64,000 nt of DNA from Pelecanus crispus. Its lineage: Eukaryota; Chordata; Aves; Pelecaniformes; Pelecanidae. This document shows positions 36,371 through 46,865 of the stretch, piece by piece. The DNA is taken from NCBI RefSeq assembly GCF_030463565.1, contig NC_134648.1, positions 13,371,806 through 13,435,805 of the forward strand. The letters are read 5' to 3'. Numbering within the stretch: position 1 is the first letter of the stretch; every line of letters starts with the position of its first letter. The position numbers were made by a program, and so were the translations under genes. Below the pieces are notes generated by a model. The model saw only the letters and a list, made by a program, of their open reading frames with translations, did not search any database and was not told where the DNA came from.

Positions 36371-38745
36371 CTTCCTAGAGAACCTAGAGCTAAATTTTTA
36401 ATTATTCATACCTTTTCCATACCCTTGAGGACAGTATAAGCTGTAAATCTCTGAAGCTGCATACCAACATTTCTGTGGTTTAAGCATCAGGGGAGCCCCT
36501 TTTCCAAAGACACTGCTGTATTCTTCTGGCTGTATGTTTTGTGGCAAGCCTGTGTTCAGCCCTTGGCATGCAGAGTCTCAGCACCTAGACCCCACGACCC
36601 CCTTCTGTGTGCAGACCCAGCATTTTTTCTCTGTGGAGCCTGACCTGCTGGGGGCTGCAGGTTTGCCACTGGAGCTAGGAAGGTGCCTATTGTGTGTGCT
36701 GTGCTTTTGAGGTGCAGAAAGCAGCATCTGGCAGACCTGGACTCCATGGTCTGTCGGGGCACAGCCCTAACATGCACAGGCAACGGCCCCCTCCCAGCGT
36801 CAGCACACAGGGCCATTCACCGCTGGGGCTGTGGGCATGCACAGTGCCTCCCAAACCAGCTGGAAGGTCAGTCAGGTCACCCCGTGCCTCTTGGTAACAG
36901 GCCCCAATGCTTTACCATCGGCTCCTGGGATGCTGTGACATTTGAGCTTACGCTGGCTACCCCAGCGCAGGGAGGTCAAACAAATTGAATTACGCTTCAA
37001 ATTAGCTGGATACGGCTTTGATCGTTGTCTATTTGAGACCTGGTGTGTTTTGGCTGCAAGAATGCATGCCATGTTCCAGCCACCTCCTCCAGCCAGGGGA
37101 GCGGTGATACCACTGGCAAACGCGTGCGCTCGCTGAGCATCACTTAGCTGGAAAGTTATTGCTGAAGCGTGTCCTCCACCAAGAACGATCTCAGCTTCAC
37201 TGGGCCTATCTCTTACAGATGTTAATTCCCTACTATTATCTTTACAAGTTCCAACAGAATAGTAAGCTGCAGTAAAGAGGGGATATGTTCAATTTAAGCA
37301 ATGAGATTACTATGCTCTGAATAAAGCCACTTTTATTAATAATTACCTCTCTGCCGTGACTTTAAATTCGAACAGCTGGACAGCCTCTGCTCTTTATTAA
37401 TTTCCTTGGATCCTTTGGCACAAAGCCCTCAATTCCAGTGATGTAATGGTATAAAAAGTTGGCTCCTGCCTGAGCTTCCACCCACAAGTTCTAAATTTGG
37501 AGCATGGCAAATTTCTGCAGATTCCAGAGACAGGCTATGCTCAAGACGTGCTGATGCCTTCAGTCCCATCCTATTGCACCAAACAACAAGATTGTGTGCT
37601 TTTTTTATAACTGGGATCATAAATATGACTCAGATGCACATGTTGTCTATGTAAGCACTTGGGGCTGGCTATCACTTTATGGCACTGGGAAGAAGCCAAG
37701 CCAAATAAAAATTGTTTTGAGTAAATATTACATTTCTAGAGCATGAATAACTTTTCTCTGCAGCCAACGTGTCACTAATGGGAATAAGGAAGAAGACGGG
37801 GTGGGGGGAAAGCAGTAACTAAATCATCCCACTAAACACAGACAGTCTGCAGCAAGACCTGTTGTTTCGACTCGTCTGGGGTGTAATATCCCAGATAATT
37901 CGTAGCAGGTCTCAGCAAGGCCACAAGCGGTGGAAATAAAAATAGCTATATAGCTCAGTGCCATCCTGCTGCACGGCTCTCTCTTGGGTGGGATCTCCAC
38001 CAGCGGTATGTAAAACAGGCGACCAAAGAACCAAGTGTCCTTCTCTCCCCCGCTCCCAAATGTGCAGAGGCTCGAGCATGGGGATTGCTCCATGGAGATC
38101 AGTGTTGCTACTCACATGCTTAGCACTAAGCATGTGCATATGTCTGTTCAGGATCCGGGCCAAAAGGAAGGATGAGTTTTTCATCCTGCGACTTTGGGAC
38201 CTCGGGGGATGTCTGCACTGCAGAACATGGGGAAACAGAAAATGAGCCCACATGCAGCTTTGCGCTGCTGCACCAGAAGGCGAAGCGCTTATCAGCAGCT
38301 CTCTGGGACAGTGACATGCCATGCCACCACTGCGGGGCCGGTCAGCATGGCTGCTGGCTCTGCTCCAGCTCCTCCAGCAAGCTGGTATGTCTCAGCCTCC
38401 CCCCACCCCCAAAAACCCAATTACTCCTGCCCTTGAGCAGTGCTCAGCGAGCAGCTTATGAAGTGCTTCATCTACCTGAAATGCAAAGGGATATGAGCAA
38501 TGCTCTTTCTGTAAGAAATTATCAGGAAACATTCACTGATAAAAGGAATCTGCAAGTCTCCCAAAAATAATAGCCAAATAGAAATAACGAATGAGAGTCT
38601 AGCTTTGAAAATCATTAGTGACTTTCTCATTTTCCTAATGGGCATGTAATCCTGAGCATTGTGCATTCCTTCGTGTTGCACCTGTGAGCTTTTGCATATC
38701 AGATCAGTGCTTTCCTGAACTTTGCTGTCTTTTCCTTTTTTATAG
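36371..38745. other. Intergenic DNA, no gene recognised
   Basis: Open frames up to about 136 codons occur around 37900-38570 on both strands and overlap each other, which argues for chance. The AT-rich block 37200-37420 reads like conserved non-coding sequence but this cannot be judged without an alignment. Confidence 0.45.
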
Positions 38746-38908
38746 GCAGCTTTGGCATAGCAGGAAGAAAACCTGGCTTTAAAAGAGGCGTTCAGACAGG
38801 AAGCAGCTATGTTCCAGGAGGATTTCTGAGCCAAACAGGAGAGCAACTGGCTTCTCAAAGTGCCTATTTCAGAGACCCCTAAAACATGCTGCTGCACAGT
38901 TGGAGCAG
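38746..38908 (+). other. Candidate non-coding exon with strong splice sites
   Basis: A 163-bp segment is preceded by a long polypyrimidine tract ending in TTTTATAG, with a branch-point-like CTGAAC about 27 bases upstream. It is followed by GAGCAG/GTGAGT, close to an ideal donor. Two frames close early. The third is open for about 46 codons and then meets TAA before the donor. The pattern fits an internal exon of a lncRNA or of a 3' UTR better than an internal coding exon. No product is recognised. Confidence 0.35.
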
Positions 38909-40092
38909 GTGAGTGGGGAGGTGTCGAGAGCACTCAGCATTCTCATGTCCCAGCCGTCTGTATCAGAAGCGTTTGAAGAGCTTTTCTGTGCAGTGGGCTG
39001 GACTAGGACTTGCAGATAAAATGTTTCAAGGGCTGTGAGCCCTGCACAACCACGACAGCCTTGACGTCAGCAGACCTGTACCTCCAGGGACCAGCGCTGA
39101 GAAATCAGTGCCAATTTGCCCAGCTAAGGCAGCTTTGACTATGTTTCCAGGATCTGGGTGATAAGTCTTTTTTCCATGCCTTGCAAGCTGCCAGTGGTCA
39201 TTTTCTGCCAGGAGAGCAGCCCAAGCAGCGTACAAGGGACTGACTCCCTCCCCTTGTAATGCATTTTACAATTCAGAGAAACTTTTGCAACACAAGAAAG
39301 TGTTTTTACATATTAGAGCTTCTAAATTGTTAGAACAGTTGGAAAATCCTTTAGTAGACAAGAAAAAAACAGCGAAGAAAACATTTTGGATTGCAGAATT
39401 AACAAAACCGGAAGCTGAAGATCAGTTTCCAAGACCAAAAACATATTCAGGGAGTCCTGTTGTACTTGCAAGTTGAACACAAATACTCGAGCCTTCAGCA
39501 AGTGATTTGCACCTACCTGCAAAACTTGTTGCTCTGAGTTGCAGAGCTTAAGCTCTGAAAACTGTCCAGAGATGCAATGTCCAGGTCAGTCATGTTTAGA
39601 TTTACCCTAGCATGCTTCTGGGGCTCTACATGCGCAAGGGAGGGGAAAACCTACCTGGGATTGATTCAGCAGCCTGAATTAGAGATGATGAAAGAGGGCT
39701 TGGCTGGAGTGCAGCGTGACTTTATGACTACTGGCTTAATTTTCCTGACACTTTGGGGGTAGCTACGTGGTGATTTAGCTCCAGTTAATTAGAGAGCTAA
39801 AGGCTGCTTCAATTTGCAGTTGTTACCCAAGAGCTCAGAGGAGGTTTTCGGGCCGCCAGGGATCGTGCATAAAGGCAGAGGAGCTGGAGGTGACCCTGCG
39901 AGGGGCTGGCAGGGGCCAGGGGTTGCCCTGGTATACATAGCCCTTTCTAAGGACCCAACGCAGTAATCTCTGATTTGCATCTTGTGGACGCAATTTCAGT
40001 TTATCCTGGTATCACTTAAAGAACTCTCTTTTTAGGGACAGCTGAGTATTTTGCAGATGCCCGTGTGCTTTTTTAGTGCGTAAATATCACTC
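38909..40092. other. Intergenic DNA, no gene recognised
   Basis: No gene, RNA or repeat could be supported. Open frames are at most about 70 codons. Confidence 0.5.
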
Positions 40093-40160
40093 ATGTTTCA
40101 TCAATGAGCAACTGAGGCATAAGGAGGTTAAGGGACCTGACGAAGGTGATAGCAAGTCAA
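40093..40160 (-). mobile_element. MIR-like ancient SINE relic, minus orientation
   Basis: The plus strand reads CAATGAGCAACTGAGGCATA, AGGAGGTTAAGGGACCTGA, CGAAGGTGATAGCAAGTC. This is the reverse complement order of the MIR core (GATGAGGAAACTGAGGC, GAGGTTAAGTGACTTG, CAAGGTCACACAGC). It is the clearest of the MIR-like fragments in the window. Confidence 0.65.
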
Positions 40161-41084
40161 ATTGTTTGGAATTTTGCAGCTCTGAAATATCATCTTTCTA
40201 AAACAAGAAACCCTCTCAGGAGTAGTAGGTTTTCATTAAAACAACAGTTCAAACCTGTCGATCTTGATATATCAGGAAAAAGAGGAATGTAGAAAATGTG
40301 AGAGCTAGCCTAGTCTCTCTTAAATTAAACCTCCAGGTTCACGTTCCTATGGAGAAACAAATACCCCGCAGGCATCGTGGTGTCTTTGATTTATTTTTGG
40401 AAGCTGAAAACTCCCCCTTTTGGTGTCTTAAGTTAAGAAAAAAACAAGGATTATGTGGGCCAACAAAAGGTTTCTGGAGGAAAAAAACCTCCAGTCCCAC
40501 TTCTCAAGAGTTTATGACATGAGCAGTTAAGCTAATGTAATCCAACTTAGCCTCCCCTACATTTCAAAATTGGATTAAAGTTCGTAAGTTATTGAGGGAA
40601 AACGTTACCCAACAGAGTAACTGCATGACTCTCAAATTAGCGTCGGGCCTTCGCAGCTGTGGGTGCTGACCCTGGTTTCAGTCACCTGAAGAAATCAGGG
40701 TAACCAGTGTGCCCGAAGCACGGGGGGGGGGGTGAGACGCGTCGCTGCTGCTCAGCCTTGGCCATTAGGTGGAAGCCCACCAAGCCGTGACGACTGGCTG
40801 TGCCGACAGCCTTCTCGTTCGTAATCTGCCTGGTCCTCGCTCTTTTTACTTTCCTTTGGTGAGATAAGTCATCCGAATCCTGAGAAAAGGTTTTTGGTTT
40901 GGCGTTACGTGTGCTTTGCTCGCAATGGAAGAGTGGGTTTTTCCTCCCGCAGTAGCAGTGCGCTGCTGCACGTACACAAGTGACGCAGCTCCAAGCATGC
41001 TACCAACTCAGCTGTAAAAAACCCGTGTAGTACCGCATCTGTGTGAATCTGCCTTTCAAAACAGGATCCGCAGATGTGATTAAT
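40161..41084. other. Intergenic DNA, no gene recognised
   Basis: There is a G11 run at 40722-40732 and rising GC content toward the right, leading into the CpG island. No gene is recognised. Confidence 0.5.
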
Positions 41085-41900
41085 TACCAGCCCGCGGAGG
41101 AGCCGCTCTGCTCCCGCGGCGGCCGGCGGCGGTGTCCGGCTGCCATCTGGCGTCCGGCGCCCGGCGGGGGCCACGGCGGGACCAGGCCCCGCCGCGCATC
41201 CCCCGAGTCACCCCGGCCCGACGACAGGGCTGCTCAAGTGGCAACCTCTGGTCTGCGTCCAAGCCGTGAGCAAATCCTGCCCAGACTCACCAGGGCCCCC
41301 CGCCACGGTATCTCCCGCATTCCTGCGGCAGATCTGGTATTTCTTATTGTTCTCCCCGTCTCTGGGGGAGCAGCTGCAGCTGCCTGGCCGGCCTGCCGGG
41401 GCAGGAGCTGGCGGAGTCCTGTGCTGCGGGTCCCAGAACTAGCCGGGAGCTTTGGAAAAATCGCGTCAGTCTTCTCGCCCTGCTTCGGCACGCAGGGAGT
41501 CGGGGCCGATCAGGAGGGGTGAGATAAAAAAGAGGAAAGAACGGAAAACTGGAAGAGCAGCGAGTGGTCGTGCAGCACCGCTCGCCTGGAGGTGGTGCAG
41601 GCTCGATGCGTGCTGCCCTGGGCCCAGCGCTCACCCAGGAGCTTTCTGCTAAGACAGCTGTGCCAGCTGTGCCAGCCTGCAGCAGGAGAGCGCGGCTGAG
41701 TTGCTGCGTGGTAAATGCCTGGCAAGCGGTGTGCTGTCAGCTGGGTCGCAGGGGCACCAGTAGGAGCGACTGGTCAGAGCAGGGTGAGGAGGGAAGCAGA
41801 GGCAGAGCTGTCTTCGAAGCTGTGCAGGACCGGTCCGCGCTCTGCAGAGGCAGCAGAAATGCCGCGGAGCGGCCCGGCCCGGCTCGGCAAGGGTGTTTGT
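41085..41900. promoter_or_regulatory. CpG island, promoter candidate without assigned gene
   Basis: CpG dinucleotides are dense here, unlike the flanks. The densest part is about 41090-41230 (CCCGCGGAGGAGCC, GCGGCGGCCGGCGGCGG, CCCCGCCGCGCATCC). A second dense patch lies near 41820-41890 (ATGCCGCGGAGCGGCCC). Such islands usually mark transcription start sites, but the SWAP70 start is far away beyond the right edge and the gene's 3' end is about 5 kb to the right. Both strands show donor-like sites: CTG/GTGAGTCTGG on the minus strand at 41290, and GGAGG/GTGAGAT near 41520 on the plus strand. A bidirectional or lncRNA promoter is the simplest reading, and an orphan intergenic island is the alternative. 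Confidence 0.7.
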
Positions 41901-43950
41901 CACCCACTGGTTTTCTTTTTCCCCTTTCCCTTTGGTGAGCTGTTCTGCCAAGCTGGTTCTTGTACCGCAACTCATGCCTGCGCCCAGCCCTTGGCTGCCC
42001 AGCCCGTGGAAATACAATTTCAAGGAATATATGCTCTGGATTTTCGCCTGCTGGGGGGGGGAGGATTTGCTGGCTGGAGGTGGCCTGAGAGCAGTTGTGG
42101 GTTTGGTTCTTGCCATTCGTAATGGTGACAGTGAAGGGAGCATGCAGGAACACGGGCAGCGAGTTTCTTTTGCAAGTAGAGCCACATACGGCTGTGCTGC
42201 GAGACCAGGCTTGGGGTGATGGTTGTTTCTGGCCAGCTGTCTCCCCAGGATGCTCCATGGGCCAGTAGCGACCCCCTTGGGCATCGTGCAACCCTCACAG
42301 GCAGGCAATGGCCACGCTAAAGCAAAACAGCAAACGCAGAAGGCGGCACCTCCATCCCCACAGGGAGCAGCACCACACCACTCAGCTTTTTTGGGGGGGA
42401 ACCTGTGCGTGAGCAGGCTGTACCCTCCCCCCGTCATTTCCCACCTTCTGTCTGCAAAAAAGCAGCCCAGGGCCAAGACAATCTTTCTGGTAGGGGGGAA
42501 AGCCCAGCCACGAACTGGGGCATGCTCCTCCCTCGCAGGCAGACGTGGTAGTTGACTTCATGGCTTGAAAAGAGCAAAACGGCCCAATGCATCGCCAGCA
42601 AAGGAAACGGTTGGGAAAACAACCTCAGGCTGCTCCAAATGCAAAATTTCAGTCCCAGCTATGCTGTGAGAGGGACTTTCTAAAGGTGTCTAGGCAAAGT
42701 CTGACCTTAAATAGGTTTTTTATTGGTTTTTTTTTTCTTTTTTTGGTCAGGACCAAGGAACCAACACCCCAGATGACGTGGGCTTCCCCAGCACTTACAC
42801 GCTGTGTCAGGGCTGAGCGGCACAAGCTTCTTTGGAGTGGAAAGAGAAATCCTCATGCTCTGGTAGGCATTGAAACAGCTAATAAATGTCAACACCGAGG
42901 ATGCCCAGGCTGCTTTTGAAACTGTCTCATGTCAGCGCTTGAGTTTTTAATCCCATCTGAGATACTAATTCAAATTCACAGGTGTTCAAATTAACTTGTT
43001 GGCCAAGTTAGGTGAAAAGACACAGGCACCTTGTGTAACAGTGGGAGACAGCAGCCAGCGCAGACCTGCGTGAACCGCACTCAAATGTCCCCACAGACAC
43101 CCTGGTAGGTTCCCCATGGTGAAAACTGCATTGCCTCAGCAAATCGCTGTCGTGTGCTCAGAAAATAGGCAATGGCAGGAATAAGGGCAGGTGAGCATTT
43201 GCACAAAGACATTATTAGGCCCAGATCCTTTAAGAGCTGTTTGTATGCTGTAGCTATGGCAAGTAGCACTATTAATTAGCAATGATATTAATAACAGTGT
43301 GTAAAGCTGGAGCTAGAGCAAGCTCCTTTGATATAGGCAGACGAGCAATGTGAGCAGTGAGCATGCTGACTAAGGTAGAAAAGGTTATATTTTTGTGCTT
43401 GTTTTATTTATTAATGAATTTAAAATAATGGCCAATGGGGAAAAGTGAGTGGAACTGTTCTGGGGTTTGTGGGTGGGGTGGGTTTTTTTTAAATCAACAT
43501 TCTGCCCAGTCTATCATGGTCCTTCCCCTGACCAGCTGTAAATATCCTTTTACATTACCTCTGTCAATTAGGCTAAAACATCAGTAAGAAGCGGGGAGAG
43601 GAGCTCTCCTCAAGTGGTCTTTCCGGGATTGTGCTTGTAGGTGTTAAAAACTGCCTCATTAAATCTCCCTCTCAAGGCTTTTCAGGATGTTTTTATCTTT
43701 TGTTTTTGCACCATACTGTTCCAATTTTAATTTATTTTGGCGGTGAGCAGGAGCTACCTTTTTCCAAATCTTTTTTAAGTGTTAAAACAACCACTGGCCT
43801 TTCCATTTTTTGAAGTATGTGTACTTTTGATGCACCCAGAAAACCAGTTCATGGAACAGTACTTTTCTGCACTTTTGCTTCCCTGGCATTTCCAAGTAGT
43901 TGAAGTTCACAGCGAAACTCAATGTATGAGACTCATGGTGGTCTCTAAAT
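41901..43950. other. Intergenic DNA between CpG island and CR1 tail
   Basis: Overlapping long open frames extend from the island on both strands, including 275 codons on the minus strand at 41649-42476. None contains a recognised domain. From about 42700 rightward the sequence becomes AT-richer and holds no supported gene. Confidence 0.5.
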
Positions 43951-44046
43951 TCATAGAATCATAGAATCGTTTAGGTTGGAAAAGACCTTTAAGATCATCC
44001 AGTCCAACCATTAACCCACACTACCAAGTCCACCGCTAAACCAGTT
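43951..44046 (-). mobile_element. CR1 LINE 3' tail, minus orientation
   Basis: A 5'-truncated CR1 of about 95 bp. The plus strand begins TCATAGAATCATAGAATCGT and continues TTAGGTTGGAAAAGACC, then CATCCAGTCCAACCATTAAC. This is the reverse complement of the tail seen at 2470-2534, including the terminal ATTCTATGA repeat. Clean similarity suggests the same subfamily group as the large copy on the left. Confidence 0.95.
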
Positions 44047-44630
44047 AAGAAGGGGAGAGCAGCAATTTTGTGTTTCCTGGCTTGGTGCATGTAGTGTCAC
44101 AAACTTTGTGTTTTATTTTGTAACTCACGGCCACGTGAGCTGTACCAGGAGTCCTCAAGACGTGCTGTCTGTATGGCTGCTCACCCTGCCAGGCAGGGAG
44201 CCCTGAAGTGTTTCAAACCACAGGCTGGTCTCTCCCCACCACGTCGCCCTCATTTGCGACTTTAAGGGATGCGTCTGGGTCCTGCTCCCAAAAGGGGAGT
44301 ACATGTGAGCCGTGTGAGCCGGCACATTGCGCATCCTTCTTACAGCCTGGGGGCTTTTTATCCTGCAAGTCAATGAGCAACGTTCAGTAGGACGATGGAG
44401 ACCGGGAAGGGGGCGAAGGATAAATGAGGCATGTACACGACACACCTGGGAAAACACTATTTGCAGGTAGGTAACCTTCCTTGCACATTTTTTTCCTTGC
44501 CCTGCTTTACTCCTGTTAGAAAAGCTGTATGGCAGCCCAAGCTTTGCACTGCAGCCGAGAGCTTGCTGCGTGATCTATCCAACCGTACACATCGTCCTGC
44601 CATGGAGCAGTGGGGTTTTTTGGGGAAAAT
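44047..44630. other. Unique sequence between two CR1 tails
   Basis: About 580 bp with no recognised gene or RNA; open frames are short. Confidence 0.5.
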
Positions 44631-44727
44631 ATAGAATCGTTTAGGTTGGAAAAGATAGAATCATAGAATCGTTTAGGTTGGAAAAGACCTTTAAGCTCAT
44701 CCAGTCCAACCATTAACCTACACTGCC
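44631..44727 (-). mobile_element. CR1 LINE 3' tail with internal duplication, minus orientation
   Basis: The plus strand reads ATAGAATCGTTTAGGTTGG then AAAAGATAGAATCATAG, and then AATCGTTTAGGTTGGAAAAG again before continuing to CATCCAGTCCAACCATTAAC. The terminal 24 bp of the tail is therefore present twice, either by local duplication or by a second tiny insertion into the first tail. The element is otherwise a normal 5'-truncated CR1 end. Confidence 0.94.
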
Positions 44728-45044
44728 TGAATTAGCTTCACGGCTCTGAGCATAAATTTATCCTGGGCCCATGGTAACATTCATATTGTAAAAAAATCTT
44801 TTTTCCTAGGCTCACAGGGATGTCGCTGGGATCAGATCTACTGAGCTAACAGATGAACCGAACTGGATCATGAATTGAAAGACAGCGACGCGCTACGATG
44901 ACGGCAGGGAGGTAAGCATAATACAGCAGGAGACCTGGATCACTTCACATATTTTTTTTTTTTTCCCCCCCAGCCTTTGTACATCATTGTACCCCTCGCT
45001 GATGAGGTGGGGGGGTGTCTCCGGACCCACCAGCGGGCAGAAAA

Positions 45045-45061
45045 GGGGGGGGGGGGGGGGG
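45045..45061 (+). repeat. Poly-G run, G17
   Basis: An uninterrupted run of 17 G follows GGGCAGAAAA. It could form stacked G-quadruplexes. Its exact length may be unreliable in an assembly. Confidence 0.9.
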
Positions 45062-45076
45062 CTTGCGCATGAGCCA

Positions 45077-45090
45077 CCACCAGGTGGCAG
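45077..45090 (+). promoter_or_regulatory. CTCF-like binding motif
   Basis: The sequence CCACCAGGTGGCAG matches the vertebrate CTCF core (CCASYAGRKGGCRS as I remember it) at every informative position. It is preceded by GAGCCA and followed by CCGG. It lies in a GC-rich block between the SWAP70 3' end and the orphan CpG island, a plausible boundary position. Occupancy is inferred only. Confidence 0.6.
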
Positions 45091-45123
45091 CCGGAGCCCA
45101 GACACGAAGCGGCCCCGGGCCAC

Positions 45124-45187
45124 GCCCTGGCACCTCCCCACCCCACCCCCACACCCCGCGGTGGGGGGGGGGGGGAGGTGCCAGGGC
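45124..45187. repeat. Long GC-rich inverted repeat (hairpin)
   Basis: Perfect 16-base arms at 45124-45139 (GCCCTGGCACCTCCCC) and 45172-45187 (GGGGAGGTGCCAGGGC) flank a C-rich then G-rich loop centred on CCGCGG. The inner C and G tracts can pair further with a few mismatches, so nearly the whole 64 bp could fold. It can also form a quadruplex on the plus strand and an i-motif on the minus strand. Confidence 0.9.
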
Positions 45188-46864
45188 TCCCGCCGGGACG
45201 CGAAAAGATTTAAAAAAAACCCCAAACAAGCGAGAGCCACAATTAGCAAACCACCAGCATCACGCAGGCAGAGTTGGCAGGTCCCTTCACTGATGAGCGG
45301 GGGGAACCAAAATTCCCCCCCAAATTGTGTTAGAGCCGACAACTTTGTGGCACGTTACAATTCCTCTCTTCTGTGCCCTTTACTTTATGAACAAATAATT
45401 AACTGTCGCCCCCAAAGCAGCTGAAAGACCTTATGGATATCCCCTTTCCTGCCCCTGCAGCGGTTTGCTCAAAAATTGTTTACTTAACTGCTTCACCTCT
45501 TCAAGATAAAAATCAGAGCAGTTATTTTCAGTTCACTTTTACTGAAGGGGATGGTGTGGCTACTGTTCCAGGCGGCCTGCATGACTGAACAGTTGCTTCT
45601 TTTGGGGTTGGGGCCCCCCCCCCGCCCTAGGATACAGATATTGTCCTAACATACTGTTGCTTTCCCATATAGGCTTTGCTTTTGTGGCTGGTTGTGCAGG
45701 ACAGTTAAACAGAAGTAATACGAGTTGCTGGAAACCAGCCTGTTACAGTTCAGGAATGTGTGAATAAGTATGCAAGTCTTATAAATCAGCTCCATAAAAT
45801 GGTCACAGTGCGGGGGGGGGGGGGGGGGGGGGGAATCTCATATTAGGAGGGGGGAAAAAAAAAAAAAAAACAAACCAAACCACCATGGTACTGTGCTATT
45901 GGTTTGCAGGACTGTTCCACCATCAGCGGCAGGTAAACCTGAATCTCAGAGCCGAAACAAGCAGACTAAGCCCTCCCGTGCATCTGCTGAGGATTCCAGA
46001 ACAGCAGACGCAGCTTTCCACCGGCTTCTGCACAGGTAAGCCTGTCGCGTATGTAAGGCACTACGATGTTGCAGGGCTTCTCGGGGCAGAACAGAGACGT
46101 CCATAGCATCACATTTCATTGAGGGTATCCTCACCATTAACAGTCTGGTTGGTTTCTTGGAATAAGAAAGAGTGGTGTAGCCCTTGGGCCTACCGGAAAT
46201 GATACCGCACCGGGGCTGCAGTTTCTGTGCTGCACTGTTTCATGAGATGTGGTGACTGACTCACAGTTCTGCGCTCTCTCTCGCTGAATGCTGTGTTTAG
46301 TGTGGCTTTGATGGACTTACTCTACAGTGGTATTTTTTTCTCAAAATGCAGTTGGTTCATTTTTAAACCCAACTCTTCCCCCACTTTTACTGTGCAACAC
46401 TTCATACAAAGCTTTCTAGTTTGTCAGAGCAAGCAAGGACAACAAAGCTAAAAGGCGACTTGTCTCATTTCCTCTTCTAATAGCGACTAAGAAGTAACTC
46501 AAGGCAGATGTATGCGGATGACATTTTAACGCAGGGCTGCTTTGTGTTTCAGAGAACAGCTAAATGGCACCCTCGCACTACTGTTACTGAGCAATGCTGT
46601 CTGTAATAGCTGAGCATCATTATATGGTATGAAGGTGTACTGAATACAAACATTTAAGAGAAGTAGTGCTGTTAAGACAAATTATATTGTATTAGCTGTG
46701 TGACCTCTGCCCTTATTATGGCTTTAATCCAAATCCCTTTGGATCAGACCATTAAGAGTATATTTCTTCCATCAAAGTAATACTTCCACACAACAGTTAC
46801 TGGATTTTGAACTCCAGCAACCCAAAAGAAACCCATGCAAAAAGACATCAATTAATCCAGGAAT
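45188..46864. other. SWAP70 downstream flank
   Basis: Non-coding DNA beyond the presumed SWAP70 cleavage site. It holds a C10 tract near 45613, a G22 tract at 45812-45833 and an A16 tract at 45855-45870. No gene is recognised. Confidence 0.6.
45812..45870 (+). repeat. G22 run, short spacer, G6A16 run
   Basis: Twenty-two G in a row at 45812-45833 are followed by a 15-base spacer, six G (45849-45854) and sixteen A (45855-45870), and then a CAAACCAAACC tail. It is simple sequence and a likely sequencing or assembly weak spot. Confidence 0.9.
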
Positions 46865-46865
46865 G

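Noticed and set aside
44893..45424. Overlapping open frames of up to 149 codons on both strands in the G/C-homopolymer block
   Set aside because: The peptides are dominated by Pro, Gly and Arg runs translated from simple sequence. All six frames are open together because stop codons are rare in such DNA.
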